From: Candidatus Omnitrophota bacterium
GTDB taxonomy: Bacteria; Omnitrophota; Gorgyraeia; Aquiviventales; Aquiviventaceae
NCBI GenBank assembly: GCA_016206725.1
Contig: JACQRA010000097.1
Coordinates: 1 to 12,391, forward strand
Direction: 5' to 3'
DNA: 12,391 bases
Shown here: piece after piece, positions 1-7,145 of the stretch
How the letters are laid out: every line of letters starts with the position of its first letter
Position numbering within the stretch: the first letter of the stretch is position 1
Translations under genes and position numbers: made by a program
The notes under the pieces: model-generated
Told to the model about the DNA's origin: nothing
Seen by the model: the letters and a program-made list of their open reading frames with translations, nothing else
Databases searched by the model: none

Positions 1-1306
1 GCAGCGAGATCGGCTCTTGCGCGATCTTCAGGATGCCCCGGACCTTCTCGACGGGAATCCCGCTCGCCTTCGCCACTTCTTCCGGCGCCGGCTCGCGCCC
101 CGTCTCTTGGACCAGCGCCAGCGACACGCGCACGAGCTTGTTGATCGTCTCCGTCATGTGGACCGGAATGCGGATCGTGCGAGCCTGATCCGCGATGGAG
201 CGGGTGATCGCTTGACGGATCCACCAGGTCGCGTAGGTCGAGAATTTATACCCTCGTCGGTACTCGAATTTCTCGACCGCCTTCATCAGGCCGATGTTCC
301 CTTCTTGAATCAGATCCAAAAAGGACAGCCCCCGATTGGTGTATTTTTTCGCGATGCTCACCACCAACCGGAGATTGGCTTCGACCAGCTCCTTCTTCGC
401 CCTCGTATAATCCGTCTCGGCCTGCCGAATCGTCTTGAGCATGTGGCGCATCGTCTCGGCCTCGCCCCCCAACCGCCGCCGATGGTCTCGTTGTTGTTTC
501 ACGAGCGCTCGCCGCCTCGACCTCGCCAACTGTCGATCGGTCGCGTCCAGCGCCCTCAGGAATTGCTCCAGCCGTCCCACCAACCACTCAATGGCTCGGA
601 TGGTCAGGTGGCACTCCTCCAGCAGCTTGCGCACCTTCGCCTTCGCCCGCCTCGCGTTCAGGCGCCGACGCAGCTTGACCAGTTGAGCCACCAGCTCTTC
701 CCGGCGGAGGTTCGGATCATCCTTGACGTAATCTTCCGGATTGAGCTTCCCCTCGATCAGCTCATCAATCAAGACCAAGAGCTCCCGGCGGACAAAGGGC
801 AATTGGAGGACTCGATCGCGGAAACTCAATTCCGCCGCTTCAATTTTCTTCGCCAGCGTCAGTTCCTGCTCACGAGTCAAGAGCGGAATCTGGCCCATTT
901 GGCGCAGGTACATCTTGACAGGGTCATCGAGCTGCTTGAAGCCGACGGGCTCTTCCGCCTCGGCTTCTTCGCGCTCCTCCGTCGTGCCCTTGCCCGCCGG
1001 CGTGCGCGGCTGGGCGGGAGGTTTATTCACGATCTCGATGTGCTCTTTCCCCAACAAGATGAGCAACTCGTCAATCTCCTCAGGGGACGCCACGTCCTCG
1101 GGCAACAGATTGTTGAGCTCTTCATAGGTGATGGAGCCGCGGTCGCGACCAATGCTCAACACCCGAGCCAGCCGTTCACTGAAGGTTTTTCGCCCGCCAC
1201 CCCCCTTCAGCGGACGCCCGCCGACGGGCGCCACTCCTGCGACGGCGCCCGCCCGCCGACGCTTGAGCGGCGGACGCTCTCGTGGTGGGCGCTTGGAGCT
1301 AGCCAT
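1..1306 (-). CDS. rpoD: RNA polymerase primary sigma factor RpoD (sigma-70), 3' end outside window
   Basis: Primary sigma factor that directs RNA polymerase to housekeeping promoters. The reading frame runs open from ATG at 1306 to the window edge, about 435 codons; region 4 (the -35 reader) lies outside. Visible in order: a basic, Gly/Pro/Arg-rich N-terminus (about residues 1-40); region 1.1 (FSERLARVL...GSITYEELNNLLP); region 1.2 (DDPVKMYLRQMGQIPLLTRE); a charged non-conserved insert; region 2 with ANLRLVVSIAKKY, FLDLIQEGNIGLMKAVEKF and FSTYATWWIRQAI, the promoter-melting and -10 contacts; then region 3 beginning at TETINKLVRV and reaching QEPISL. The start is chosen by AAGGAG seven bases upstream; the gene overlaps the end of dnaG by 8 bases, so translation is probably coupled. 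Regions 1.1 and 1.2 together mark it as the primary factor rather than an alternative sigma. Confidence 0.97.
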   Translation of the reverse strand, partial: MASSKRPPRERPPLKRRRAGAVAGVAPVGGRPLKGGGGRKTFSERLARVLSIGRDRGSITYEELNNLLPEDVASPEEIDELLILLGKEHIEIVNKPPAQPRTPAGKGTTEEREEAEAEEPVGFKQLDDPVKMYLRQMGQIPLLTREQELTLAKKIEAAELSFRDRVLQLPFVRRELLVLIDELIEGKLNPEDYVKDDPNLRREELVAQLVKLRRRLNARRAKAKVRKLLEECHLTIRAIEWLVGRLEQFLRALDATDRQLARSRRRALVKQQRDHRRRLGGEAETMRHMLKTIRQAETDYTRAKKELVEANLRLVVSIAKKYTNRGLSFLDLIQEGNIGLMKAVEKFEYRRGYKFSTYATWWIRQAITRSIADQARTIRIPVHMTETINKLVRVSLALVQETGREPAPEEVAKASGIPVEKVRGILKIAQEPISL

Positions 1307-3101
1307 GGACATTCTCCTTCATCAGGCGCTGATACTGTTTGAGCAATTCCGTCACATCGCCTTCGTGTCCGGCGTGTTGGGCATCGGCCAGACGATGGTG
1401 GAGTTCGGTCAGTCGTTCCCGATGAGCCTTCAATTGCAGACGACGAAGGCATTCACGAAACGCCTGATCGCGGTGACTCGCCGACTGGACCAGTTGGACC
1501 AGCTCGGACACGACAGCCGCCATCGCGTCTTCCGCCACGCCGCCTGGCGGAGGCGCGTCAGCGAATCGCGAAATCAGTTGGGCGGGGGTTGGATCGCTCG
1601 CCGCTAAGCGCAATTCCCCGATGACGCTCAAGATCCGTCGAAGCGGCGCGTCGGCGATGACCTCAACAACCCCCGAGCGATTGACCTCGTCCCAACGAGA
1701 CGGCTGATCCAACACCAAGGCGGTCAGCATACGCTCCGCGGCCTGGGAGCGAACGGGGCTGCGCGCAACCACCCGCCCCGTCATGGGAGCGGATGCCGAC
1801 GTCGTGCCGAGGCTGCGTGGGACGATGCGGCGCAACTCCTCCGAGACGGCCCGCTCATCCAACGCGAGCTGCTGCGCGAGCAGTCTGACGTATTCGGCTT
1901 TCAACATCGCGCTCTGCACGTTGGCCACGGTGGGAAGCACAAACTGCGCGGCGTGGACTTTGCCTTCAGCGCGACGGATGTCAAAGCGATGCCTCGCGCA
2001 GCGGATCAAAAACTCGAACACCCCCAGAGCCTGCTCGATGAGTTGCCCAAACGCCTGGGGGCCGCCCGAGCGCACCAGCTCGTCCGGATCGATGCCGGCC
2101 GGTAATTGCGCAATCCGCACCTCAAAACCGGCTTCGACCAACACATCGATGCCCCGCAGGGTCGCCGCTTCTCCCGCGGCATCCGCATCAAACGCCAGGA
2201 CGACCCGCCGGGTGTAGCGAGAAAGCAGACGCGCTTGCTCCGAGGTCAAGGCGGTGCCGAGGGGAGACACCACATGGCCAACGCCGTGCTGCCATAACAC
2301 GACGCAATCGAAATATCCCTCGACGATGATAGCCTCATCGGCCTTCACGATGGCGTCTTTGGCTTGGGAGAGTCCAAAGAGACAGCGACCTTTATGATAC
2401 ACGAGCGTCTCGGGGCTGTTGAGATATTTCGGCTCCTGTTCCGCCAAGCTTCGGCCCCCAAAGGCCACAATGCGCCCCCGCCCATCGTGGATGGGAAAGA
2501 GCAGACGTTGACGAAATCGATCCCGAATTCCCCGGGATGCACGGATCACCAATCCCGCTTGCTCCAACACACCCGCTTCCACATTGGTGCGTTTCGCCGC
2601 TTGCACGAGACGATCCCAGCCCGTCATCGGCGCAGCCCCGAGACGGAAGGCTTGCCGCGTCTTGTCGGTGACGCCCCGCTTGCGGAGATAGGCTCTCGCC
2701 ACGCGTCCCTCGCGGGCATGCCCCAGCAGGCGTTCGTAATAGCGACACGTCTTCTCCATGATCGCGTAGAGCTGATCCGTGTGGCCGTTGCGAGAAGCTT
2801 CAGACGGCTCGGGAAGCGCCACCCCCGCTTGCTCGGCCAGATGACGAACCGCTTCAGGAAACGTGAGCCGCTCCTGCCGCATGAGAAAACTGAACACATT
2901 GCCCCCCACCCCGCAACCGAAGCAATGGAAGATCTGCTTGTCCACGTTGACGTGGAAGGACGGCGTGCGTTCCTTATGGAAGGGACACAGGCCCTTGAAG
3001 TGCCGCCCTGCCCGCTTCAACGGAACATATCGAGCGATGAGCTCGGCGATATCGACACGCGCTTGAATCTCATCCAACCGATCTTCCGGAATGAGGGGCA
3101 T
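1299..3101 (-). CDS. dnaG: DNA primase DnaG
   Basis: Synthesises RNA primers on the lagging strand at the replication fork together with the DnaB helicase. The product is 600 residues, the normal size. Zinc-binding domain: C39/H42 (CPFH) and C60/C63 (CFGCG). The RNA-polymerase core includes RFRQRLLFPIHD (about 195-206) and the TOPRIM metal-binding motifs EGYFD (261-265) and FDADAAG (304-310). The C-terminal 150 residues or so are helical and fit the helicase-binding domain. The start is the ATG whose A is also the last base of the cvpA TGA; an upstream in-frame start at 3335 would add 78 residues of non-conserved sequence that merely shadows cvpA and is rejected. There is no Shine-Dalgarno before this ATG (the bases upstream are CCTCCT), so translation probably depends on termination of cvpA. 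Followed by rpoD with an 8-base overlap. Confidence 0.98.
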   Translation of the reverse strand: MPLIPEDRLDEIQARVDIAELIARYVPLKRAGRHFKGLCPFHKERTPSFHVNVDKQIFHCFGCGVGGNVFSFLMRQERLTFPEAVRHLAEQAGVALPEPSEASRNGHTDQLYAIMEKTCRYYERLLGHAREGRVARAYLRKRGVTDKTRQAFRLGAAPMTGWDRLVQAAKRTNVEAGVLEQAGLVIRASRGIRDRFRQRLLFPIHDGRGRIVAFGGRSLAEQEPKYLNSPETLVYHKGRCLFGLSQAKDAIVKADEAIIVEGYFDCVVLWQHGVGHVVSPLGTALTSEQARLLSRYTRRVVLAFDADAAGEAATLRGIDVLVEAGFEVRIAQLPAGIDPDELVRSGGPQAFGQLIEQALGVFEFLIRCARHRFDIRRAEGKVHAAQFVLPTVANVQSAMLKAEYVRLLAQQLALDERAVSEELRRIVPRSLGTTSASAPMTGRVVARSPVRSQAAERMLTALVLDQPSRWDEVNRSGVVEVIADAPLRRILSVIGELRLAASDPTPAQLISRFADAPPPGGVAEDAMAAVVSELVQLVQSASHRDQAFRECLRRLQLKAHRERLTELHHRLADAQHAGHEGDVTELLKQYQRLMKENVHG

Positions 3102-3631
3102 CAGCGTAACAGGAGGGGTTTCGCCGGCTGCGCCGCGGAAACCGGTAGCCGATCGGTGGCCCACTGGAGACTCGTCCGAGCCACGCGTGACAGCGAGGGA
3201 GCCAGCGAGGATCGCTCCGTGATGCTCTGCGTCAGGTACGCCTGCTGGAACGAGAGCATGAACAGCACCATCATCCCGGCCCACCACGTTCCCCGCACGA
3301 CCCCCACGATCATCCCCGCGCTGTGGCTGATCCAATGCGCGCGCTCGTCAGCCACCCATCCGGCCATCCGGCGCACCAGCCAACCGACCAGCATCATCAA
3401 GACGAGAAACAACCCGACCGATCCCCCGATCTCAAGTCCCTGTGGACGCAGAGGCCACCACGGACGGAGTTGTTCAACGAGCACGCTGGAGAAACGACAC
3501 GTGAAGACACTCACCGCCATGAGTCCAAGCACGTGAACGAGTTCTGTCAACCATCCTCGACAGAACCCGACATACCCACCCCGGAAGACCAACAGGAAGA
3601 TGACGAGGTCAACCCAATTCGGCCAGGCCGT
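3101..3631 (-). CDS. cvpA: CvpA-family membrane protein, probable ACG start
   Basis: Inner-membrane protein of the CvpA family (colicin V production; the exact molecular role is unsettled). About 176 residues from the proposed start, normal for the family. Membrane segments: WVDLVIFLLVFRGGYVGF with the family-typical early Asp and the following RG (about residues 6-26), VLGLMAVSVFTC, GGSVGLFLVLMMLVGWLV, and MIVGVVRGTWWAGMMVLFML. The frame is open back to a TGA at 3665-3667 with no ATG or GTG in the N-terminal part. A TTG at 3592 would delete half of the first membrane helix and has no Shine-Dalgarno. The sequence TAAGGAG ends six bases before ACG at 3629-3631, and a promoter lies directly upstream, so translation should begin there. 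Either a rare ACG start or a mutated/misread ATG is implied. First gene of cvpA-dnaG-rpoD. Family assignment is by overall topology and the N-terminal motif, so moderately sure. Confidence 0.82.
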   Translation of the reverse strand, partial: TAWPNWVDLVIFLLVFRGGYVGFCRGWLTELVHVLGLMAVSVFTCRFSSVLVEQLRPWWPLRPQGLEIGGSVGLFLVLMMLVGWLVRRMAGWVADERAHWISHSAGMIVGVVRGTWWAGMMVLFMLSFQQAYLTQSITERSSLAPSLSRVARTSLQWATDRLPVSAAQPAKPLLLR

Positions 3632-3637
3632 TGTCAG

Positions 3638-3644
3638 CTCCTTA
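3638..3644 (-). promoter_or_regulatory. Ribosome binding site of cvpA (TAAGGAG)
   Basis: TAAGGAG is a near-perfect anti-16S match. Six bases (CTGACA) separate it from ACG at 3629-3631. It decides the start: the in-frame CTG at 3635-3637 touches the Shine-Dalgarno and is too close, and the TTG at 3590-3592 is about 45 bases away. Confidence 0.75.
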
Positions 3645-3658
3645 CGTGAGAAGGAATT

Positions 3659-3688
3659 ACTATATCACGGCGCTTGAAGGAGCGTCAA
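3659..3688 (-). promoter_or_regulatory. Sigma-70 promoter of cvpA-dnaG-rpoD
   Basis: TTGACG (3683-3688), an 18-bp spacer ending in TGA, then TATAGT (3659-3664), so an extended -10. Transcription would start near 3650-3653, leaving a leader of roughly 20 bases before the cvpA start. It lies downstream of the pilus-operon terminator, giving the replication/transcription genes independent expression. It has the same architecture as the promoter at 11256-11285. Seen by pattern only; no start site has been mapped. Confidence 0.78.
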
Positions 3689-3708
3689 GGCATGCTACCT
3701 GCAAAGGC

Positions 3709-3815
3709 GTGATTAAGTGATTGAGTAATTGAGTGATTAAGAAGGAAAAAACGCCGGGGCTATCCCGACGTCATTGTTTTATCTCAATCACTTAATTACT
3801 TAATCACTCAATCAC
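3709..3815. repeat. Long inverted repeat built from 8-bp units
   Basis: Two 33-bp arms (3709-3741 and 3783-3815) match in inverted orientation at 29 of 33 positions. Each arm is itself four tandem copies of an 8-bp unit, GTGATTRA, plus one base; the four mismatches are all A/G switches, eight bases apart. The terminator hairpin is at the centre. The AT-rich composition contrasts with the GC-rich genes around it. It fills the space between the small gene after pilQ and the cvpA promoter. Confidence 0.9.
3746..3771 (-). terminator. Intrinsic terminator of the pilus operon
   Basis: On the minus strand an 8-bp stem (ACGTCGGG with CCCCGGCGT, one G-T pair) with a loop of about five bases is followed by six T residues. 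It lies about 50 bases after the stop of the small gene downstream of pilQ. The complementary strand has the same stem but a weaker T-rich tail (TCATTGTTTT), so termination is mainly leftward. Confidence 0.85.
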
Positions 3816-3819
3816 TGCT

Positions 3820-4083
3820 CTATTGCGTGCAGCGGATTTTGACGATGCGCAGTTCTTCCATGACCGCGTCGAACTTCTGCAGGATGAGCTGCTGGTTCTC
3901 GAGAAGGGTGTGGAGTTTCTTGTCAATGGAAGCGGCATCCACCAGGGCTTCTTTGGCGCGCCTGGTCGTCTGGGCGTCAGCGAATCCCTGCAGCGCCCAC
4001 CACCCTCCGACCAGCCCCAACCCCAGCGCCACTCCCAACGGCCGGCTCAACAGATGACGACTCGACATGTCAGCTCTCTTCAT
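3820..4083 (-). CDS. Small membrane-anchored coiled-coil protein, last gene of pilus operon
   Basis: Not recognised as a named family. 87 residues from ATG at 4083, whose A is shared with the pilQ stop (TGATG), or 82 from ATG at 4068, which has a better ribosome site (AAGAGAG, 5-base spacing). A basic N-terminus precedes one hydrophobic segment (PLGVALGLGLVGGWWALQGF, about residues 15-34). The rest is helical, with heptad-like hydrophobic spacing (IDKKLHTLLENQQLILQKFDAVMEEL), so a single-pass inner-membrane protein with a periplasmic or cytoplasmic coiled coil is likely. One Cys lies near the C-terminus (RCTQ). The tight junction with pilQ and the terminator just after it suggest a co-expressed accessory of the pilus machine, but no function can be assigned. 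Confidence 0.7.
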   Translation of the reverse strand: MKRADMSSRHLLSRPLGVALGLGLVGGWWALQGFADAQTTRRAKEALVDAASIDKKLHTLLENQQLILQKFDAVMEELRIVKIRCTQ

Positions 4084-5573
4084 CAGGGACTGGCGGCGGC
4101 GACAGCTTGCTTGGCCTTGTCCTTGACCAGATGGACCGTCATGAAGATCAGCAGATCGAGTTGATCTTGACCTGAGGGCGTCTGCTCTCGGCGATTGCTG
4201 AAGAGGACGCCCACGATCGGAAGATCGCCGAGAATGGGGATCTTGCTTTGCGTCACCCGCTCGGCTTGTCGTTTCAACCCGCCGATCGCCAGGGTCTGCC
4301 CGTCGACGAGCCGCACCTGCGTCTGCGCTTTCTGGACGTCAAAATCCGGAAACGTGATGCCCGAGGCGTACGTCCGATCCGATCCCACGGTCGTGATTTC
4401 CGGCTTGACGTCCATCACGATTTCCTGCTCCAGATTGACCTGGGGTTTCACCTTGAGGATGATGCCGGTTGAGCGCGTCTGAAAGCCGCTCACCGTCGCG
4501 CGACCCGTCGAGGGGTCCACCTGGAAGTTCGGGATGTTCACGTCCGTCCCGACTTGGACGCTGGCTTCTTGGTTGTTCAGCGTCACGATGGTCGGATTCG
4601 AGATCACCCGCGTATCCACCCGCTGCTTGAGCATGTTGATCGTCGTGTTGAGTTGAGCCAACGTAATCGTCCCAAACACAAATTGGCCGCCGGCATTGGG
4701 GATGAATCCCTGGTTGGCGACCGCGTTCGTCGCTGCCGAGGTGCCGGTGTAGAACAGATCCCCCGGCTTGGTGAGGAAGGCCTCCCCCGCCTTACCGTAG
4801 GTCGCACCCGTTCGAAACGGAAAGGTGGTCGAGGAGGTGGCCGGGCTGACGGTCAACTGCATGCTGTCAAACCAGTCGATCCCCAGATTCTCGTCCCGCG
4901 TCAAGCGGGTCTCGACGAAGCGCGACTCGATGTGAACCTGAGGGGTCTGTCGGTCGAGGCGCTCGATCACCTGTTTGAGTTGAAACAGGCTGGCGGGCAG
5001 GTCGGTCACGATGACCGTATTCGTTCGATCATCGAACTTCACCTTGCCCCGATCCGTCAGCATTTCCTTGACGATGTCCATGACCTCTTTCGACTTCGCA
5101 TAGTTCAAGGGAAACACCTCGGTCCCCAACGCTTCCTGCTCCACCGCTTCCAAGCTCATCACGCGAATCACGTTGCCCTTGCGATCATAGGTCAAGCCGT
5201 AGGTGCGTAGGACGATATCCAACGCTTGTTCCCATGGCACGCTGGTGAGCTTGATGGTCACCAGCCCCTCGACATCGGGGCCGGCGACAATGTCGACCCC
5301 GCTTTTGAGGGACAGGATCCTCAGGACCTGCCGGATGTCCGCATCCTTGAAATCCACACTGATGGTCCCTGCCTGCGCCGACCCCTCCGCGGATGGCTCA
5401 ACAGGGGACACCAACACATGGGCATGTGTTTGTGTCCCCGATTGTTCCTCGACGATCACCTCGCCGGATTCCGCCTCATCGCACCACACCGGAGAACCGC
5501 TGATCAGATGGACCAGCGTGAGGACAGCCATCAGACCCATGATGTTCCTGCTTCTGCGATCAATGCACGCCAC
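4083..5573 (-). CDS. pilQ: Type IV pilus outer-membrane secretin PilQ (short form)
   Basis: Forms the multimeric outer-membrane channel through which the pilus leaves the cell. 496 residues from GTG at 5573 (GGGGG six bases upstream), or 485 from ATG at 5540 (AGCAGGA upstream). The N-terminus is a signal peptide (GLMAVLTLVHLISGSPVW). Next comes the STN/N0 domain (about 70-140, ISVDFKDADIRQVLRILS and following), a NolW/N1-like domain (about 150-212, VFPLNYAKSKEVMDIVKEML, TNTVIVTDLP) and the C-terminal secretin barrel (about 213-485) with the signature around DGQTLAIGGL (424-433) and GDLPIVGVLFS. Well-known PilQ proteins of about 700 residues carry AMIN domains for peptidoglycan binding before STN; here only about 45 low-complexity residues occupy that place. 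It follows pilP by 10 bases and touches the small gene downstream. Confidence 0.97.
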   Translation of the reverse strand: MACIDRRSRNIMGLMAVLTLVHLISGSPVWCDEAESGEVIVEEQSGTQTHAHVLVSPVEPSAEGSAQAGTISVDFKDADIRQVLRILSLKSGVDIVAGPDVEGLVTIKLTSVPWEQALDIVLRTYGLTYDRKGNVIRVMSLEAVEQEALGTEVFPLNYAKSKEVMDIVKEMLTDRGKVKFDDRTNTVIVTDLPASLFQLKQVIERLDRQTPQVHIESRFVETRLTRDENLGIDWFDSMQLTVSPATSSTTFPFRTGATYGKAGEAFLTKPGDLFYTGTSAATNAVANQGFIPNAGGQFVFGTITLAQLNTTINMLKQRVDTRVISNPTIVTLNNQEASVQVGTDVNIPNFQVDPSTGRATVSGFQTRSTGIILKVKPQVNLEQEIVMDVKPEITTVGSDRTYASGITFPDFDVQKAQTQVRLVDGQTLAIGGLKRQAERVTQSKIPILGDLPIVGVLFSNRREQTPSGQDQLDLLIFMTVHLVKDKAKQAVAAASP

Positions 5574-5583
5574 CGTGCACCCC

Positions 5584-6006
5584 CTATGGTTGAGGTTCCA
5601 CCTGCGATGTCACCTGTTCCTCAAACGTAATCTTCAGGGTGATTCGACGACCCTCTTGCTCAAGCACCACATAATCCTCGTAGATCTCCACCACCCGATA
5701 GCCTCCCACCGCATCCCCCACCATGGCCTCTTTCTCATTCAAGAGCGCGATGGAACGGCCGGCCGGATCCCATAAGATCCCGCCAAGCAACGGCAGGAAG
5801 GCATCTCGCGGTCCATCGCTCAGCGAAGGATCTCCCCCTGCACCGATCATCCTCCCGTCCCGCACAAGGGGCACAAAGGGATCGCGTTTTCCCCTCGCAT
5901 CATATTCTCCCCAGCACAGATCACAGATCATAAGATAGGGGACACAAACAATTTTAATAGTTTTGAGCAATTTGTTTATGTCCCCTCGGGGTTTAGGTGT
6001 GAGCAT
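5584..6006 (-). CDS. pilP: Type IV pilus assembly protein PilP, N-terminus rebuilt from a repeat
   Basis: PilP is a periplasmic inner-membrane lipoprotein that links PilN/PilO to the secretin PilQ. The mature-type sequence begins near YDARGKRDPFVPL, the conserved KRDPF motif, and ends in a small beta domain (VGDAVGGYRVVEIYEDYVVLEQEGRRITLKI). The start is uncertain. ATG at 6006 (14-base overlap with pilO) gives 140 residues, and TTG at 6012 two more. Both read straight through the palindrome at 5938-5985, giving a Lys-rich stretch and then a hydrophobic segment (IVCVPYLMICDLCWG). ATG at 5931, after the palindrome, would give a protein with no export signal. No clear Shine-Dalgarno is seen at any of them. 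The expected lipobox (small residue just before Cys) is not apparent. Identity rests on the RDPF motif, size and position between pilO and pilQ. Confidence 0.88.
   Translation of the reverse strand: MLTPKPRGDINKLLKTIKIVCVPYLMICDLCWGEYDARGKRDPFVPLVRDGRMIGAGGDPSLSDGPRDAFLPLLGGILWDPAGRSIALLNEKEAMVGDAVGGYRVVEIYEDYVVLEQEGRRITLKITFEEQVTSQVEPQP
5938..5985. repeat. REP-like palindrome, GGGGACAYAAAC type, at pilO/pilP
   Basis: A 48-bp imperfect palindrome: outer arms GGGGACACAAACAA and GGGGACATAAACAA (in inverted orientation) differ at one base, and the centre is AT-rich. It begins eight bases after the pilO stop and is translated in frame as the start of PilP. The outer arm is shared with the perfect palindrome at 11307-11346, so the two belong to one family. 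Palindromes of this look occur scattered in many genomes, often attributed to REP/RAYT-type elements; that link is inference. Confidence 0.85.
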
Positions 6007-6580
6007 CGGCAAGGGTCACGTATGTCAGCAAGATGAGCTTCACCTTGTGGCGACGCAGCTCCCGCTCCGACTGACTGATCTGCAGCTGCTTGACTTCAAC
6101 GGCCCGATCCCCGGATTCGACACGGCTGAGGAACATCCCAAGCTGGTGGAAACCGGACAAGGCGTCGATTTCGATGGCCACCGACTTGTAGAGCTCCGGC
6201 GATGCCGGCATCGCCGGTTTGAAGGGTTGGCTCGAGCGTTGGGGAAAGATCGAGAGGATTCTCACGCCAGTCTCGCTGGCCACTGCTGAGAGCCATTCAA
6301 GGACGGCGGGCAATTGATCCTCGGATGGGAGCCGGCCGCGCAACTGTGCGACACGGTCTTGGAGTTCCGTGTAGTCATGCTGGACGTTTGTCGCTTGAGC
6401 CACCACCTGTTCCATCTGTTGAACCTGCCGGCTCACCTCATGGACCTCTCGGCTGAGGCGGACAACCGACCCCATGAGCGGCCGCAGGACATAGAGCACG
6501 TAGACGTAAAGCGCCAGCGCGGTGAACGCCACCACCCCGATTAAGAGCCGCTGTTGTTCAGTGGTACGCTTGACGGTCAT
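5993..6580 (-). CDS. pilO: Type IV pilus inner-membrane alignment protein PilO
   Basis: Bitopic inner-membrane protein that dimerises with PilN and binds PilP in the periplasm. 195 residues from ATG at 6580, whose ATGA overlaps the pilN stop; a GTG at 6595 would add five residues and is not needed. A short cytoplasmic N-terminus (TVKRTTEQQR) is followed by one membrane helix (LLIGVVAFTALALYVYVLYVL, about 13-35), a coiled coil (SREVHEVSRQVQQMEQVVAQ, QLRGRLPSEDQL) and a ferredoxin-like periplasmic domain with EWLSAVASETGVRILSIFPQ and the family-typical GFHQLGMFLSRVES. The C-terminus ends eight bases before the palindrome. Confidence 0.95.
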   Translation of the reverse strand: MTVKRTTEQQRLLIGVVAFTALALYVYVLYVLRPLMGSVVRLSREVHEVSRQVQQMEQVVAQATNVQHDYTELQDRVAQLRGRLPSEDQLPAVLEWLSAVASETGVRILSIFPQRSSQPFKPAMPASPELYKSVAIEIDALSGFHQLGMFLSRVESGDRAVEVKQLQISQSERELRRHKVKLILLTYVTLADAHT

Positions 6581-7143
6581 TGGCTGAGCGCGCACGTCAA
6601 CGTAAAGAGTGTCAGCTCCACGTCGTCTTCTTTCACGCTTTTGATGGATTCGATCTGAATGTCCTGAACCGCGGAGCTAAAGGCTGTCTGGTCCTTGAGA
6701 TTCTGAACCAATTGGCCGACCTGAGCCATTTCCTGTCCTTCTTGACCGAGGGCGGAGCCCTCAATCACCAGCCCATGCGCGGGATCCACGGAGAGACTCG
6801 TGAACCAAATGCCTTCCGGTGTGGCATCAGACAGCGCGTTGAGGCGTTTGGCCCACGCGCTCTCGCCACGATGCAAACCTTCAAACGACGTCTGTTGGAC
6901 ACGAAGCTGTTGCAGCGCGACGCGGAGTCGGTCCGCTTCCACGCGCTGGGGTGTCAGTTGCTGCAACTGGACCTTCAGGTGATGGAGCTGCATCTGACGA
7001 ATCTGCCGAACGAGTGCGAGCAGGACCGTCACGCCCAGCACGATCGCCAGGACCACCGAGACCAGCGGCGAGCGGTGGAGCTGGGGAAGCGGGGTCGCGG
7101 TGGTCTTGCGATACGATTCCGGCAACAGGTTGATCGTCAACAT
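6577..7143 (-). CDS. pilN: Type IV pilus inner-membrane alignment protein PilN
   Basis: Links cytoplasmic PilM to periplasmic PilO. 188 residues from ATG at 7143. The N-terminus MLTINLLPESYR carries the conserved INLLP peptide that docks into PilM. One membrane helix follows (SPLVSVVLAIVLGVTVLLALV, about 25-45), then a coiled coil (LHHLKVQLQQLTPQRVEADRLRVALQQL) and a periplasmic ferredoxin-like domain (ALSDATPEGIWFTSLSVDPAHGLVIEGSAL...). An in-frame ATG at 7170 would add MSVFCWALF, encoded by the end of the fold-back element; the conserved docking peptide should be close to the N-terminus, so I prefer 7143. No clear ribosome site; the usual close pilM-pilN junction is broken by the element. 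Confidence 0.96.
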   Translation of the reverse strand: MLTINLLPESYRKTTATPLPQLHRSPLVSVVLAIVLGVTVLLALVRQIRQMQLHHLKVQLQQLTPQRVEADRLRVALQQLRVQQTSFEGLHRGESAWAKRLNALSDATPEGIWFTSLSVDPAHGLVIEGSALGQEGQEMAQVGQLVQNLKDQTAFSSAVQDIQIESIKSVKEDDVELTLFTLTCALSQ

Positions 7144-7145
7144 GA

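Noticed and set aside
1199..1260. GC hairpins in the rpoD N-terminal codons
   Set aside because: Short CGCCCG/CGGGCG pairings are expected in GC-rich Arg/Gly codons; not distinct enough to call a repeat element.
17..1342. Long plus-strand frame of 441 codons
   Set aside because: Fully antisense to rpoD, whose regions 1.1 to 3 are unmistakable; the Arg/Leu/Gln-rich product is a typical GC-rich mirror frame.
3102..3335. N-terminal extension of DnaG by 78 residues
   Set aside because: The extension is the out-of-frame shadow of cvpA; normal DnaG starts a few residues before the zinc domain, matching ATG at 3101.
2364..3536. Plus-strand frame of 390 codons
   Set aside because: Antisense to dnaG and cvpA, with no recognisable domain or convincing ribosome site.
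4554..5210. Plus-strand frame of 218 codons
   Set aside because: Mirror of the pilQ secretin sequence.
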